This document shows, piece after piece, positions 39,624 through 49,427 of a DNA stretch of 64,000 bases (positions are counted from its first letter, which is position 1; every line of letters begins with the position of its first letter). The translations under genes were made by a program, and so were the position numbers. The notes beneath the pieces are model-generated. The model was not told the origin of the DNA and did no database searches. It saw only the letters and a list, made by a program, of their open reading frames with translations. Location: contig JAJZDX010000005.1 in the NCBI GenBank assembly GCA_021805865.1, positions 62,001-126,000 of the forward strand, written 5' to 3'. The DNA is from Pseudomonadota bacterium (lineage in GTDB: Bacteria; Pseudomonadota; Gammaproteobacteria; Steroidobacterales; Steroidobacteraceae).

Positions 39624-39967
39624 GCGAGAATCCAGTTTCTTCCGGCGTGCAGGGCACGCCGTTACAGCCTGCGGACGGCCAAGTCGCCGAGCAGCCGAAA
39701 AAAGGCCAGCGCACGCTCACCGGGCTCGTGGTGAGCGACAGCATGCGCAAGACCGTCACCGTCGAGATCGAGCGGCTGGTCAGGCATTCGCGCTACGGCA
39801 AGTACGTGCGCCGAACCACCAAGCTCCTCGCCCACGACGAGCGGGGCGAGTCGCACGTCGGCGACCTGGTGACCATCATTCCGTGCCGGCCGCTCTCCAA
39901 GCGCAAGTCCTGGCGCCTGCTCGAGGTGCTGAAGAAGGCCGAGGAGATCAAGGGGAAGCAGGCATGA
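39620..39967 (+). CDS. rpsQ: 30S ribosomal protein S17, N-terminally extended
   Basis: S17 (115 residues) is a primary 16S rRNA binder. The conserved core starts only at about residue 31 ([15 protein letters not shown]), against residue 6 in E. coli (84 residues), so there is an extra acidic, Gln/Pro-containing N-terminal segment. ATG 39620 overlaps rpmC as ATGA, and no other ATG precedes the core, so the extension appears real. Confidence 0.93.
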   Translation: MSENPVSSGVQGTPLQPADGQVAEQPKKGQRTLTGLVVSDSMRKTVTVEIERLVRHSRYGKYVRRTTKLLAHDERGESHVGDLVTIIPCRPLSKRKSWRLLEVLKKAEEIKGKQA

Positions 39968-40332
39968 TCCAGCTTCGCACCATGCTCTCGGCCGCGGACA
40001 ACAGCGGCGCACGCACGTTGATGTGCATCAAGGTGCTCGGCGGCTCGCGCCGCCGCTACGCGACCGTGGGCGATGTCATCAAGGTGAGCGTCAAGGACGC
40101 GATACCGCGCGGCAAGGTCAAAAAAGGCGAGGTCTACGATGCGGTGGTCGTGCGCACCCGTCGTGGCGTGCGCCGTTCCGACGGCTCCCTCATCCGTTTC
40201 GACGGCAACGCCGCCGTGCTGCTGACCAACAAGCTCGAGCCGATCGGCACCCGCATCTTCGGGCCCGTCACGCGAGAGCTGCGTACCCAGCAGTTCATGA
40301 AGATCATCTCGCTCGCCCCCGAGGTGCTGTGA
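39964..40332 (+). CDS. rplN: 50S ribosomal protein L14
   Basis: L14 (122 residues) is at the subunit interface and binds the silencing factor RsfS. Begins [23 protein letters not shown] 39964 overlaps the rpsQ stop (ATGA). Highly conserved length. Confidence 0.98.
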   Translation: MIQLRTMLSAADNSGARTLMCIKVLGGSRRRYATVGDVIKVSVKDAIPRGKVKKGEVYDAVVVRTRRGVRRSDGSLIRFDGNAAVLLTNKLEPIGTRIFGPVTRELRTQQFMKIISLAPEVL

Positions 40333-40652
40333 TGAGCAACAAGATACGCAAGGGCGACAACGTCATCGTGTTGAGCGGTCGCGACAAGGGCCGCCGCGGC
40401 GCGGTGCTCCAGGTGTTCCCGGGGGCACTGGTGCTCGTCGAGGGAATCAACAGGGTCAAGAAGCACACCCGGGCGAATCCGCAGACCAACTCCCCGGGGG
40501 GCATCATCGACAAGGAGATGCCGCTGCCGCTGTGCAAGGTGGCGCTGTGGAACCCCTCTGCCAAGAAGGGCGACCGCGTCGGGTTCAAGACGCTTGCCGA
40601 CGGCAAGAAGGTGCGCTTCTTCAAATCCAACGGAGAGATGATCGACGCCTGA
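40332..40652 (+). CDS. rplX: 50S ribosomal protein L24
   Basis: L24 (106 residues) initiates 50S assembly. It has a KOW motif ([20 protein letters not shown]) and an overlapping start with the rplN stop (TGATG). Confidence 0.97.
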   Translation: MSNKIRKGDNVIVLSGRDKGRRGAVLQVFPGALVLVEGINRVKKHTRANPQTNSPGGIIDKEMPLPLCKVALWNPSAKKGDRVGFKTLADGKKVRFFKSNGEMIDA

Positions 40653-40675
40653 GGGCGCCGGTCGCGACATAACGT

Positions 40676-41215
40676 ATGGCCAGGCTACTTGAGTACTATC
40701 GCGAGCAGGTCGTGTCCCGCCTGCAGAAAGACCTCGACATCGGCAATCCGATGCAGGTGCCGCGAATCACCAAGATCACGGTGAACATGGGCGTGGGCGA
40801 GGCCGTCGCCGACAAGAAGGTGATGGATGCCGCGACCGCGGACCTCGCCAAGATCAGCGGTCAGAAGCCGCTCGTCACCCGCTCGCGCAAGGCGATCGCC
40901 TCGTTCAAGATCCGCGCGGGGCTGCCGATCGGCTGCATGGTGACCCTGCGCGGGGAGCGCATGTACGAGTTTCTCGATCGTCTCATCAACATCGCGATGC
41001 CCCGCATCCGCGATTTCCGCGGCGTCTCGCCGCGCTCCTTCGATGGCCGGGGCAACTACAGCCTGGGCGTCAAAGAGCAGATCATCTTTCCCGAGATCCA
41101 GTACGACCAGATCGATCAGGTCCGGGGCATGGACATTACGATTACGACGACGGCGAGGGATAACCGTCAGGGCCGAGCGCTGCTCGAGGCTTTCAACTTC
41201 CCCTTCCGGAAGTGA
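40676..41215 (+). CDS. rplE: 50S ribosomal protein L5
   Basis: L5 (179 residues) binds 5S rRNA and contacts P-site tRNA. Motifs include [17 protein letters not shown] and [13 protein letters not shown], as in E. coli. Confidence 0.98.
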   Translation: MARLLEYYREQVVSRLQKDLDIGNPMQVPRITKITVNMGVGEAVADKKVMDAATADLAKISGQKPLVTRSRKAIASFKIRAGLPIGCMVTLRGERMYEFLDRLINIAMPRIRDFRGVSPRSFDGRGNYSLGVKEQIIFPEIQYDQIDQVRGMDITITTTARDNRQGRALLEAFNFPFRK

Positions 41216-41234
41216 GTGAGGAACCGGTACGCCT

Positions 41235-41540
41235 ATGGCGAAGACGAGCATGGTCGAGCGCGAGAAGCGTCGCGCCAGGATCGTGAAGAAACACGCGGCC
41301 AAGCGGGCTCAGCTGAAGGAGCTGATCCGCAGCCCCAAGACCTCCCCCGAGGAGCGAGCGGCCGCGCAAGCGAAGCTGCAGAGCCAACCTCGGGACGCGA
41401 GTCCCTCGCGCATGCGCAATCGCTGCGCCATCACGGGCCGTTCCCGTGGGGTGTATCGCAAGTTCGGCTTGTCGCGCGTGAAGATCCGCGAGGTCGCCAA
41501 TCGGGGCGAGATCCCCGGCCTCTCGAAGGCGAGCTGGTGA
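41235..41540 (+). CDS. rpsN: 30S ribosomal protein S14 (zinc-free type)
   Basis: At 101 residues, this is the long form without the CxxC zinc knuckle, as in most gammaproteobacteria. The C-terminal motif [20 protein letters not shown] is conserved, with a single Cys. Confidence 0.97.
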   Translation: MAKTSMVEREKRRARIVKKHAAKRAQLKELIRSPKTSPEERAAAQAKLQSQPRDASPSRMRNRCAITGRSRGVYRKFGLSRVKIREVANRGEIPGLSKASW

Positions 41541-41550
41541 GGAGCGCCGT

Positions 41551-41946
41551 ATGAGCATGACCGATCCAATCGCGGATCTGCTGACGCGCATCCGCAACGG
41601 CCAGTCCTCGGGCAAGGCCGAGGTGCATCTCGCCTCGTCCAAGCTCAAGACAGCCATCGTCAAGGTGCTGAAGGAAGAAGGCTACATCGCCGACTTCCGT
41701 CTCGAGGCCGAGAGCGGCAAGCCGACGTTGACCATCGGCCTGAAGTATTACGAGGGCCGTCCGGTGATCGACCGCCTCGAGCGGGTGAGCCGCCCGGGCC
41801 TGCGTATCTACCGTGGCAAGGACGAGCTGCCCAAGGTGCTCGGTGGCATGGGTACGGTGATCGTCTCCACCCCGAAGGGCGTCATGACCGACCGGCAGGC
41901 GCGCTCCCTCGGACAGGGCGGGGAAGTGCTGTGCATCGTCGCCTGA
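41551..41946 (+). CDS. rpsH: 30S ribosomal protein S8
   Basis: S8 (131 residues) binds the 16S central domain and in E. coli represses the spc operon through the rplE leader. Begins [18 protein letters not shown]; the RNA-binding C-terminus [20 protein letters not shown] is intact. Confidence 0.98.
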   Translation: MSMTDPIADLLTRIRNGQSSGKAEVHLASSKLKTAIVKVLKEEGYIADFRLEAESGKPTLTIGLKYYEGRPVIDRLERVSRPGLRIYRGKDELPKVLGGMGTVIVSTPKGVMTDRQARSLGQGGEVLCIVA

Positions 41947-41962
41947 TCGGAGTTCCGACCCC

Positions 41963-42493
41963 ATGTCTAGAATAGCCAAAGCTCCGGTTCCCCTGCCGCA
42001 GGGTGTGACCGCCACGGTCGCCGAGGATGCAGTCACCGTGAAGGGCGCCAAAGGGTCCCTCACGCTGGGTCTCGCCCCCGGAGTGTCGGTGGCCCAGGCC
42101 GACAAGCTCCTGACGGTCAAGTATTCCGATCCGGATCAGGCGCGCACGCATGCCGGCTCGATCCGCGCGCATCTCGCCAACATGGTGCACGGGGTCTCCA
42201 AGGGCTACGAGAAAAAGCTCGAGCTGGTGGGTGTGGGCTTTCGCGCCCAGGTTCAGGGCAAGACCCTCAACCTCACGCTCGGTTTCTCGCACCCGGTGAA
42301 CTTCCCCATTCCGGAGGGCATCACCATCGAGACCCCGAGCCAGACCGAGATCGTCGTCCGGGGCATCGATGTCCAGAAGGTCGGCCAGGTGGCCGCCGAG
42401 ATCCGCGACATCCGCCCGCCCGAGCCCTACAAGGGCAAGGGTGTGCGTTATGGCGGAGAGCAGATTTCCCTGAAAGAGGGGAAGAAGAAATGA
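41963..42493 (+). CDS. rplF: 50S ribosomal protein L6
   Basis: L6 (176 residues) is made of two tandem related domains near the sarcin-ricin loop. The C-terminal motif [19 protein letters not shown] is typical. Overlaps rplR by four bases. Confidence 0.98.
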   Translation: MSRIAKAPVPLPQGVTATVAEDAVTVKGAKGSLTLGLAPGVSVAQADKLLTVKYSDPDQARTHAGSIRAHLANMVHGVSKGYEKKLELVGVGFRAQVQGKTLNLTLGFSHPVNFPIPEGITIETPSQTEIVVRGIDVQKVGQVAAEIRDIRPPEPYKGKGVRYGGEQISLKEGKKK

Positions 42494-42849
42494 CGATGAC
42501 GAAGAAGGAGCGGCGCCTTCGCCGTGCCGTGAAGACCCGTGCTCATATCCGCGATCTCGACGTGGCCCGTCTCACGGTGCATCGTACGCCTCGGCACATC
42601 TACGCCCAGGTGATCGATGGCGCCGGCGGAAAAGTCATTGCCGCGGCCTCGACACTGCAGGAGGCGGTGCGCACGGGCCTCAAGGGCACGGGCAACGCCG
42701 ATGCCGCCAAGGCGGTCGGCCGGGCCATCGCGGAACGCTCCCGTGCCGCCGGCGTCACCCGGGTCGCGTTCGACCGGGCGGGATTCAAATACCACGGGCG
42801 AGTGAAAGCGCTCGCCGATGCGGCTCGCGAAGCGGGCCTCGAGTTCTAA
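42490..42849 (+). CDS. rplR: 50S ribosomal protein L18
   Basis: L18 (119 residues) is a 5S rRNA binder with a basic N-terminus ([16 protein letters not shown]). The motif [20 protein letters not shown] is conserved. The start overlaps the rplF stop (ATGA). Confidence 0.97.
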   Translation: MTMTKKERRLRRAVKTRAHIRDLDVARLTVHRTPRHIYAQVIDGAGGKVIAAASTLQEAVRTGLKGTGNADAAKAVGRAIAERSRAAGVTRVAFDRAGFKYHGRVKALADAAREAGLEF

Positions 42850-42864
42850 GGTCAGGTACATCCT

Positions 42865-43371
42865 ATGGCAAGAACGGACAAGACCCAACCGGCCGATGAG
42901 CTCGTCGAGAAGCTGGTTGCGGTCAATCGCACCGCCAAGGTCGTCAAGGGCGGCCGGCAATTCGGCTTCACGGCGCTCACGGTGGTCGGTGACGGCGCCG
43001 GCAGCGTGGGCTTCGGTTTTGGCAAGGCGCGCGAGGTGCCGGTGGCCATTTCCAAGGCCATGGCGCAAGCTCGAAAGAGCATGGTGAACGTCGCCCTGAA
43101 GAGCAACACGCTGCATTACGCTGTCAAAGGGGTGCACGGCGCCACGCGCGTATACATGCAGCCTGCCTCCGAAGGTACCGGCGTCATCGCTGGAGGCGGC
43201 ATGCGCGCGGTGCTCGAGTGTGCCGGGGTGCGCAACGTGCTCGCCAAGAGCTATGGCTCGCGCAATCCGATCAACGTGGTGCGTGCCACGGTCAAGGCGC
43301 TCGCCCAGATCCGATCGCCCGAGGACATCGCTGCGAAGCGCGGCAAGACGGTCGAAGAGATCACGGGCTGA
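42865..43371 (+). CDS. rpsE: 30S ribosomal protein S5
   Basis: S5 (168 residues) acts in mRNA helicase function and fidelity. It has the N-terminal dsRBD-like S5 domain ([20 protein letters not shown]) and the C-terminal S5 domain with [20 protein letters not shown]. Confidence 0.98.
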   Translation: MARTDKTQPADELVEKLVAVNRTAKVVKGGRQFGFTALTVVGDGAGSVGFGFGKAREVPVAISKAMAQARKSMVNVALKSNTLHYAVKGVHGATRVYMQPASEGTGVIAGGGMRAVLECAGVRNVLAKSYGSRNPINVVRATVKALAQIRSPEDIAAKRGKTVEEITG

Positions 43372-43376
43372 AGCAC

Positions 43377-43571
43377 ATGGGCAAGCAAGCAAAGGCGCTC
43401 AAGGTCACGCTGGTCCGGAGCCTGCACGGGCAGCTCGCCAACATCTCGGCCTCGGCCCGGGGACTGGGGCTTCGCCGGATACATCAGTCCGTCAACGTGG
43501 CCGACACACCCGAGAATCGCGGCATGATCCAGACTGCCGTGCATCTGCTGAAGGTCGAGCAGGCCGGCTGA
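43377..43571 (+). CDS. rpmD: 50S ribosomal protein L30
   Basis: L30 (64 residues) carries the motif [10 protein letters not shown] and the C-terminal [16 protein letters not shown] chose ATG 43377, five bases after the rpsE stop; longer in-frame readings upstream overlap rpsE. Confidence 0.96.
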   Translation: MGKQAKALKVTLVRSLHGQLANISASARGLGLRRIHQSVNVADTPENRGMIQTAVHLLKVEQAG

Positions 43572-43584
43572 GAGGAACCGAAAT

Positions 43585-44019
43585 ATGCGACTCAATACAC
43601 TCAAGCCCGCCGCAGGTGCCAAACGGGCACGGCTGCGCGTCGGCCGCGGCGCCTCCGCCGGCCAGGGCAAGACCTGCGGCCGCGGCGTCAAGGGCCAGCG
43701 CGCGCGCAAGGGCGGCTACCACAAGGTCGGCTTCGAAGGCGGTCAGATGCCCCTGCAGCGCCGCCTGCCGAAGGTCGGCTTTCGCTCAGCCTTGACGGCC
43801 ACGCGAGCCGAGGTGCGGCTCGGTGAGCTGGCCAAGCTCGAAGACGCGGTCATCGACCTCGAGGCCCTGAAGAAGGCCGGCATCGTTCCCGTGACCACCG
43901 AGCGGGCCAAAGTCATGCTGTCAGGCAAGATCGAGAAGGCCGTGACGCTCAAGGGCGTGGCGGTCACCCGCGGAGCACGCGCGGCCATCGAGGCCGCCGG
44001 CGGTAAAATCGAGGCCTGA
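43585..44019 (+). CDS. rplO: 50S ribosomal protein L15
   Basis: L15 (144 residues) is a late assembly protein with a long, basic, Gly-rich N-terminal extension ([20 protein letters not shown]). Precedes secY, the standard spc operon order. Confidence 0.97.
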   Translation: MRLNTLKPAAGAKRARLRVGRGASAGQGKTCGRGVKGQRARKGGYHKVGFEGGQMPLQRRLPKVGFRSALTATRAEVRLGELAKLEDAVIDLEALKKAGIVPVTTERAKVMLSGKIEKAVTLKGVAVTRGARAAIEAAGGKIEA

Positions 44020-44054
44020 GGGCTGACGCTCGCATAGGCTAACCGGTAACCCTC

Positions 44055-45404
44055 ATGGCCAATACGCTGAACAATCCCGCCGTCGCACTGAGCGAAGCGG
44101 CCCGCTTCGGAGAGATCCGATCGCGGGTGCTGTTCCTCGTGGGCGCCATGATCGTCTATCGCATCGGGACCTTCATCCCGGTGCCCGGCATCAATCCGGT
44201 GCAGGTGGCCCGCTTCTTCAGCGAGAAGTCCGGGACGATCCTCGGGATCGTCAACATGTTCTCCGGAGGAGCGCTCGCGCGCCTCTCGATCTTCGCCATG
44301 GGGGTGATGCCGTATATCTCGGCCTCCATCATCATCCAGATGATGTCCATGGTGGTGCCGAGCCTCATCGAGCTGCGCAAGGAAGGCCAGGCGGGCCAGC
44401 GCAAGATGACCGACTACACCCGCTGGGGCACGGTCGTGCTCGCCCTGTTCCAGTCCTTCGCAGCCGCCGGCGCCCTGGTCAAGGGCGGCATGACGCTGGT
44501 TGGCGGCTGGCAGTTCCTGTTCACCGGCACCGTGACCATGACCACCGGCACGGTGTTCCTGATGTGGCTCGGCGAGCAGATCACCGAGCGCGGCATCGGC
44601 AACGGCATCTCCATGATCATCCTGGCCGGCATCGTCGCCGGCCTCCCGGGGGCGATCAGCAGCACCGCCGAGGCGGTGAGTTCCGGATCCATGCAGGGCC
44701 CCTTCGCGCTTCTGCTCATCATCCTGGTGGTCGGCACCACCGCCTTCGTGGTGTTCATGGAGCGCGCCCAGCGACGTATCACGGTCAACTACGCCAAGCG
44801 CCAGGTGGGCCGGCGCATGTACGCCGGCCAAAGCAGCCACCTGCCGTTCAAGATCAACATGTCGGGCGTGATCCCGCCGATCTTCGCCTCGAGCATCCTG
44901 CTGATGCCGGCGACCATCGCCAGCTTCCTCGGTACCGGCGCCAAGGGCGGGCTGGCCAGTTTCATGCAGGATGTCGCCGCCGCGCTCGGCTTTGGCCAGC
45001 CCCTGTACACGGTGCTCTACACCGTACTGATCATTTTCTTCACGTTCTTCTACACCGCCCTGGTGTTCAATTCGCGCGAGACGGCCGACAACCTCAAGAA
45101 GTCGGGCGCGTTCATCCCGGGCATTCGCCCCGGACTGCACACTGCCGAGTACATCGACAAGGTGCTCACCCGGCTCACGCTGTGGGGCGCGCTCTATGTG
45201 GCCGCGGTCTGCGTACTGCCCATCCTTTTGATCGCGAAGGAGGGCGTGAGCTTCAACTTCGGCGGCACCTCACTCCTCATCGTCGTGGTGGTGGTCATGG
45301 ACTTCATGGCGCAGCTGCAGGCGCATCTGATGTCCCACCACTATCCGGGCCTTCTCAAGAAAGCGAACCTGCTCGGCTATGGCCGCCAGGGGCAGGGTGG
45401 ATGA
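44055..45404 (+). CDS. secY: Preprotein translocase channel SecY
   Basis: At 449 residues and with ten membrane helices, it is the pore of the Sec translocon with SecE (here at 4390) and SecG. The plug region ([20 protein letters not shown]) and the cytosolic loop before helix 9 ([19 protein letters not shown], here [22 protein letters not shown]) are intact. Confidence 0.98.
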   Translation: MANTLNNPAVALSEAARFGEIRSRVLFLVGAMIVYRIGTFIPVPGINPVQVARFFSEKSGTILGIVNMFSGGALARLSIFAMGVMPYISASIIIQMMSMVVPSLIELRKEGQAGQRKMTDYTRWGTVVLALFQSFAAAGALVKGGMTLVGGWQFLFTGTVTMTTGTVFLMWLGEQITERGIGNGISMIILAGIVAGLPGAISSTAEAVSSGSMQGPFALLLIILVVGTTAFVVFMERAQRRITVNYAKRQVGRRMYAGQSSHLPFKINMSGVIPPIFASSILLMPATIASFLGTGAKGGLASFMQDVAAALGFGQPLYTVLYTVLIIFFTFFYTALVFNSRETADNLKKSGAFIPGIRPGLHTAEYIDKVLTRLTLWGALYVAAVCVLPILLIAKEGVSFNFGGTSLLIVVVVVMDFMAQLQAHLMSHHYPGLLKKANLLGYGRQGQGG

Positions 45405-45421
45405 CGCGGCAGCATCTTCAG

Positions 45422-45437
45422 CCGGCGCGGAGCGCCG
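45422..45437. repeat. Intergenic mini-hairpin, copy 3
   Basis: CCGGCGCGGAGCGCCG differs by one loop base from the copies at 4194 and 5330. It lies 18 bases after the secY stop. Confidence 0.5.
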
Positions 45438-45446
45438 CTACGTGGC

Positions 45447-45465
45447 GCGGGCCCCTTCGGCCCGC
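45447..45465 (+). promoter_or_regulatory. Hairpin between secY and rpmJ
   Basis: GCGGGCC and GGCCCGC form a perfect seven-pair stem with a CCTTC loop. No T run follows. It may shield the mRNA between secY and rpmJ. Confidence 0.45.
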
Positions 45466-45498
45466 AGGACAGTTGCGCGCAGCGCATGGGAAATTCCT

Positions 45499-45612
45499 AT
45501 GAAAGTCAGACCCTCGGTCAAGAAAATGTGCCGGAATTGCAAGATCGTGCGCCGCCGGCGCGTGGTGTACGTCATCTGCTCGGACCAGCGTCACAAGCAG
45601 AGGCAGGGTTGA
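45499..45612 (+). CDS. rpmJ: 50S ribosomal protein L36 (zinc-binding form)
   Basis: The smallest ribosomal protein in the window (37 residues), [14 protein letters not shown] onwards. The zinc ribbon ligands Cys11, Cys14, Cys27 and His32 are all present, so this is the C+ form. The zinc-free paralog made in zinc starvation, if it exists, is elsewhere. A T-rich hairpin follows. Confidence 0.97.
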   Translation: MKVRPSVKKMCRNCKIVRRRRVVYVICSDQRHKQRQG

Positions 45613-45629
45613 TCCTTTTCGGTTAAACT

Positions 45630-45652
45630 ACCGCGTTTTTCGCGCGGTTTTT
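45630..45652 (+). terminator. Terminator-like hairpin between rpmJ and rpsM
   Basis: ACCGCG and CGCGGT form a six-pair stem with a seven-base loop (TTTTTCG), followed by a run of T residues (45648-45652). It divides the spc part from the alpha operon only 12 bases before rpsM, so it may attenuate rather than end transcription. Confidence 0.6.
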
Positions 45653-45663
45653 GGTACAGCAAC

Positions 45664-46044
45664 ATGGCACGCATAGCCGGCATCAATATCCCTCTCAACA
45701 AGCACGTGTGGGTCGGGCTCACGCATATCTACGGCGTGGGCCGCGCGCGCGCGCAGTCGGCCTGCCAGGCCGCGGGCATCAAACCGGATACCAAGGTCAA
45801 GGACCTCACGGAGGCCGAGATCAATGCCATCCGCGCCCAGATGGCCAAGTACGCGGTTGAAGGCGATCTCAGGCGCGAGGTGTCCATGAACATCAAGCGT
45901 CTGATGGACCTCGGCTCCTATCGCGGTATCCGCCACCGCCGGGGACTGCCGGTCAATGGTCAGCGCACCCGCACCAATGCCCGCACGCGCAAAGGCCCGC
46001 GCAAGCAGGCCGTGAAGCTCAACGCACCCCCGGGCAAGGCATAA
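45664..46044 (+). CDS. rpsM: 30S ribosomal protein S13
   Basis: S13 (126 residues) is the head protein bridging to the large subunit. Begins [19 protein letters not shown]; the basic [20 protein letters not shown] region that contacts rRNA is intact. First gene of the alpha operon. Confidence 0.98.
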   Translation: MARIAGINIPLNKHVWVGLTHIYGVGRARAQSACQAAGIKPDTKVKDLTEAEINAIRAQMAKYAVEGDLRREVSMNIKRLMDLGSYRGIRHRRGLPVNGQRTRTNARTRKGPRKQAVKLNAPPGKA

Positions 46045-46062
46045 CCGGAAGGAATTTGAAGC

Positions 46063-46485
46063 ATGGCTGAGCAGAAGCAGCAGCAGCAGCAAGGCGGCGG
46101 TGCCGCCGCCGCCAAGAAGCCCAAGAAGGCGCGCAAGAATGTGCTGGACGCGATCGCGCACGTGCACGCCTCGTTCAACAACACCATCATCACCATCACC
46201 GACCGCCAGGGCAACACCCTGTCCTGGGCCACTGCCGGGGGCTGCGGCTTCCGCGGCTCGCGCAAGAGCACCCCGTTCGCCGCCCAGGTCGCGGCGGAGA
46301 AAGCCGGCGTTGCAGCGCAGGAGCACGGTGTGAAGAACGTCGAAGTGCGCGTCGGCGGCCCGGGTCCCGGCCGCGAGTCCGCAGTCCGCGCGTTGAACGG
46401 CTGTGGTCTGAAGATCACCAGCATCGCCGACGTCACGCCGATTCCGCACAACGGCTGCCGTCCCCCGAAGAAGCGCAGAGTTTGA
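46063..46485 (+). CDS. rpsK: 30S ribosomal protein S11
   Basis: S11 (140 residues) forms the platform at the E site. The conserved part starts at about residue 25, after a Gln/Gly/Ala-rich N-terminal extension ([14 protein letters not shown]) longer than in E. coli S11 (129). C-terminal [17 protein letters not shown] is invariant-like. Confidence 0.98.
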   Translation: MAEQKQQQQQGGGAAAAKKPKKARKNVLDAIAHVHASFNNTIITITDRQGNTLSWATAGGCGFRGSRKSTPFAAQVAAEKAGVAAQEHGVKNVEVRVGGPGPGRESAVRALNGCGLKITSIADVTPIPHNGCRPPKKRRV

Positions 46486-46532
46486 GCGCTTTCGAGTCCG
46501 CAAGACAGCCCAGTTAAGAGAGACCATCCAGC

Positions 46533-47156
46533 ATGGCGCGTTACCTCGGTCCCAAGTGCAAGCTCGCCCGCCGCGAGGGCACGGATCTGTTTCTGAAGAG
46601 CGGTGTCAAGCCTCTCGAGAGCAAGTGCAAGCTCAGCGTAGTGCCGGGCGGCCTGAAGGGAGAGCGGCGTCAGCGCCTCTCCGATTACGGTTTGCAGCTG
46701 CGCGAGAAGCAAAAGCTCCGCCGCATGTACGGCGTGCTCGAGCGCCAGTTCGGCAACTACTACACCGAGGCCGCGCGCCGCACCGGCTCGACCGGCGAGA
46801 ACCTGCTGCGCCTGCTGGAGTGCCGCCTCGACAACGTCGTGTACCGCATGGGCTTCGCCGTCACGCGCGCCGAGGCGCGCCAGCTGGTCAGCCACAAGGG
46901 CATCACCGTCAACGGCCGCGCGGTCACCATCGCCTCCTACCAGCTCAAGGCGGGCGACACCATCGAGGTGCGCGAGAAGGCGCGCAAGCAGCTGCGCATC
47001 CAGAATGCGCTCAACATCGCCCAGCAGGTCGGGCTTCCCGAATGGGTGGAAGTGAACGACAAGGAGTTCCGTGGGGTGTTCAAAGCGGCCCCGGGCCGGG
47101 ATGATGTCCTGCCGGATATCAACGAGAACCTGGTCGTGGAGCTCTACTCGAAGTAA
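46533..47156 (+). CDS. rpsD: 30S ribosomal protein S4
   Basis: S4 (207 residues) is a primary 16S rRNA binder and, in E. coli, the translational repressor of the alpha operon. N-terminal rRNA-binding domain and the S4 domain ([20 protein letters not shown]) are both clear. Confidence 0.98.
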   Translation: MARYLGPKCKLARREGTDLFLKSGVKPLESKCKLSVVPGGLKGERRQRLSDYGLQLREKQKLRRMYGVLERQFGNYYTEAARRTGSTGENLLRLLECRLDNVVYRMGFAVTRAEARQLVSHKGITVNGRAVTIASYQLKAGDTIEVREKARKQLRIQNALNIAQQVGLPEWVEVNDKEFRGVFKAAPGRDDVLPDINENLVVELYSK

Positions 47157-47246
47157 TCGGCCGGACCTCCCGCGGGCGCTCGCCGCGGGAGGTCCGGGCC
47201 CAGGTTTCGGTTTGCGCCGGCCAGCGGCCGGCAAGGTGAGACTGCA

Positions 47247-48248
47247 ATGCAGGGATCCGTCACAGAGTTCTTGAAGCCGCGCATGGTGAAGGTGCAGCCC
47301 GTCGCCCCTCGCCAGGCACGGGTCACCATCGAGCCGTTCGAGCGGGGCTTCGGCCATACGCTCGGCAACGCGCTGCGCCGCGTGCTGCTCTCCTCCATGC
47401 CGGGCAGTGCCGTTACGGAGGTCGAGATCGATGGCGTGCTGCACGAGTACACCAGCATTGACGGGGTCCAGGAAGACGTCGTCGACATCCTGCTCAACCT
47501 CAAGTCCGTCGCCATCCGCATGCACACGCGCGACACTGCCGAGCTGCGGCTGCACAAGAAGGGTCCTGGCCCGGTGACCGCCGGTGACATTCAGGCCGAC
47601 CATGACATTGAAGTCGTCAATCCGGACCTCGTGATCGCCAACCTGACCCAGGCGGGCGAGCTCAGCATGACGCTGCGTGTCGAGCGCGGCCGCGGCTACC
47701 GCCCGGCGGCCTCCCGCGCGAGCTTCGAGGAGCAGACCCGTCCGATCGGCCGGCTGCAGCTCGACGCATCCTTCTCGCCCGTCCGCCGCGTGACCTACGC
47801 GGTCGAGGCCGCCCGCGTGGAGCAGCGCACCGACCTCGACAAGCTGGTCATCGATATCGAGACCAATGGCACGATCGACGCCGAAGAGGCCATCCGCCGC
47901 GCCGGCAGCATCCTCAAGGATCAGCTGTCGGTGTTCGTCGACCTGCAGGGCGAGGAGGAGACCGCCGCCAAGGTCACGGAGATGCAGTTCGATCCCATTC
48001 TGCTGCGGCCCGTGGATGAGCTCGAGCTCACCGTGCGCAGCGCCAACTGCCTCAAGGCGGAGAACATCCACTACATCGGGGACCTGGTGCAGCGCACCGA
48101 GGTGGAGCTGCTTCGCACGCCGAATCTCGGCAAGAAGTCTCTCACCGAGATCAAGGAAGTGCTGCACAGCCACGGCCTGATGCTCGGCATGCGGCTCGAC
48201 GGCTGGCCGCCGGCCAGCTTGAAGCACGCCGAAGAACATACGATCTAA
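47247..48248 (+). CDS. rpoA: DNA-directed RNA polymerase subunit alpha
   Basis: At 333 residues, the protein dimerises to start polymerase assembly (N-terminal domain, about 1-235). Its C-terminal domain (about 250-320, [20 protein letters not shown]) binds UP elements and activators. The helix-hairpin-helix [20 protein letters not shown] is intact. Positioned between rpsD and rplQ as in E. coli. Confidence 0.98.
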   Translation: MQGSVTEFLKPRMVKVQPVAPRQARVTIEPFERGFGHTLGNALRRVLLSSMPGSAVTEVEIDGVLHEYTSIDGVQEDVVDILLNLKSVAIRMHTRDTAELRLHKKGPGPVTAGDIQADHDIEVVNPDLVIANLTQAGELSMTLRVERGRGYRPAASRASFEEQTRPIGRLQLDASFSPVRRVTYAVEAARVEQRTDLDKLVIDIETNGTIDAEEAIRRAGSILKDQLSVFVDLQGEEETAAKVTEMQFDPILLRPVDELELTVRSANCLKAENIHYIGDLVQRTEVELLRTPNLGKKSLTEIKEVLHSHGLMLGMRLDGWPPASLKHAEEHTI

Positions 48249-48260
48249 GGATTTCCTGCA

Positions 48261-48704
48261 ATGCGCCACCATTTGACTGGCCGGCAACTGTCCCGCAATA
48301 GCTCGCACCGGCATGCGCTGATGCGCAACATGAGTGTCTCGCTGCTGCGTCACGAGACCATCCGCACCACGCTGCCCAAGGCCAAGGAGTTGCGGCGGGT
48401 GGTCGAGCCCCTGATCACGCTCGGCAAGAGCGATGGTGACGCCAATCGGCGGCTGGCGTTCTCGCGCTTGCGCGACGCCGCCGTGGTGGAGAAGCTGTTC
48501 ACCGACCTGGGACCCCGCTTCAAGAAGCGCCCCGGCGGGTACACGCGGATCTTGCGCATGACTCCCCGCCCGGGAGACACCGCGCCCATGGCGCTGATGC
48601 AGCTGGTCGACGGGCCGGCTGCCGCTGAGTCATCCGAAGTGCCTTCCGGGGAGGGCAAGAAGAAGTCCCGCCGCAAGGCGGCTGCGGAAGAGTCCGCCAG
48701 CTAG
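48261..48704 (+). CDS. rplQ: 50S ribosomal protein L17
   Basis: L17 (147 residues) is near the tunnel exit. Begins [21 protein letters not shown]-terminal tail is Lys/Ala-rich and slightly longer than in E. coli (127). Last gene of the alpha operon. Confidence 0.97.
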   Translation: MRHHLTGRQLSRNSSHRHALMRNMSVSLLRHETIRTTLPKAKELRRVVEPLITLGKSDGDANRRLAFSRLRDAAVVEKLFTDLGPRFKKRPGGYTRILRMTPRPGDTAPMALMQLVDGPAAAESSEVPSGEGKKKSRRKAAAEESAS

Positions 48705-49028
48705 CCGGCCGAGGCGCCCGCCGAAGCAAGCCGGGGGAAAAAAAACCGGTGCCGTAAGGCCGAAGCGGTCTGAGCCCTTGCGGTCGGCCGAGAGTCCCTC
48801 GCGCAGGCGGTGGGCCTGATAAAAGTCACCGGAGCCGGACATCGCGCCCGGTGCGGTGGCGGCCGGGCATCGAGGTTTTTGACCACCGCTCGCCGCCGGT
48901 GGCGGCACGTGCCTGTGCCGCTGCTTCATGCCTCGTGTTCGCCTGAGGGCGACCAGCGCCTTTTACTTTTTGCCACCCAGGGGGGGTTCGGCTACGCTCT
49001 CATGAGCAGCTATCCGGGAGGGTCGTCT
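48705..49028. other. Intergenic region rplQ-mscL
   Basis: In these 324 bases I see no gene. A possible rplQ terminator stem (CCGTAAGG with CCTTGCGG, 48752-48783, one T-G pair) has a long loop and no T run, so it is weak. No clear promoter for mscL stands out, but a GGGAGG ribosome-binding site precedes its start. Confidence 0.3.
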
Positions 49029-49427
49029 ATGAGCCTGGCATCCGAGTTCAAGGAATTCGCGGTCAAGGGCAATATGATCGATATGGCGGTCGGCATCGTG
49101 ATCGGCGCGGCATTCGGCAAGGTCGTCAGCAGACTGGTTGCCGACATCCTCATGCCTCCGTTGGGCCTGCTGATCGGCCAGATCAGCTTCTCCAAGCTGG
49201 CGGTACAGATCGGCACCAATCCGGCTGGAAAGCCGGTGATGCTGACCTACGGCATGTTCATCCAGGCGATTCTCGATTTCCTTTTGATCGCCCTGGCAAT
49301 CTTTTTCCTGGTCAAGGTGATCAATAAGGTGAAGCGGCCTGCGCCCGCGGCCACACCTGCGCCACCGCCGCCCACCAAGTCCGAGGAATTGCTGAGCGAG
49401 ATCCGCGACTTGCTGGCCAAGCGATAG
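49029..49427 (+). CDS. mscL: Large-conductance mechanosensitive channel MscL
   Basis: This 132-residue pentameric inner-membrane channel releases solutes on hypo-osmotic shock. The first helix motif GNMIDMAVGIVIGAAFGKVV is diagnostic, the second hydrophobic segment lies near residues 76-98, and the cytosolic bundle ends ELLSEIRDLLAKR. ATG 49029 gives the standard MSLASEFKEFAVKG start. Its stop abuts the convergent pepQ stop with no base between. Confidence 0.97.
   Translation: MSLASEFKEFAVKGNMIDMAVGIVIGAAFGKVVSRLVADILMPPLGLLIGQISFSKLAVQIGTNPAGKPVMLTYGMFIQAILDFLLIALAIFFLVKVINKVKRPAPAATPAPPPPTKSEELLSEIRDLLAKR

Noticed and set aside
48751-48783. rplQ terminator stem
   Set aside because: Long loop, T-G pair and no T run; too weak to annotate as a terminator by itself.
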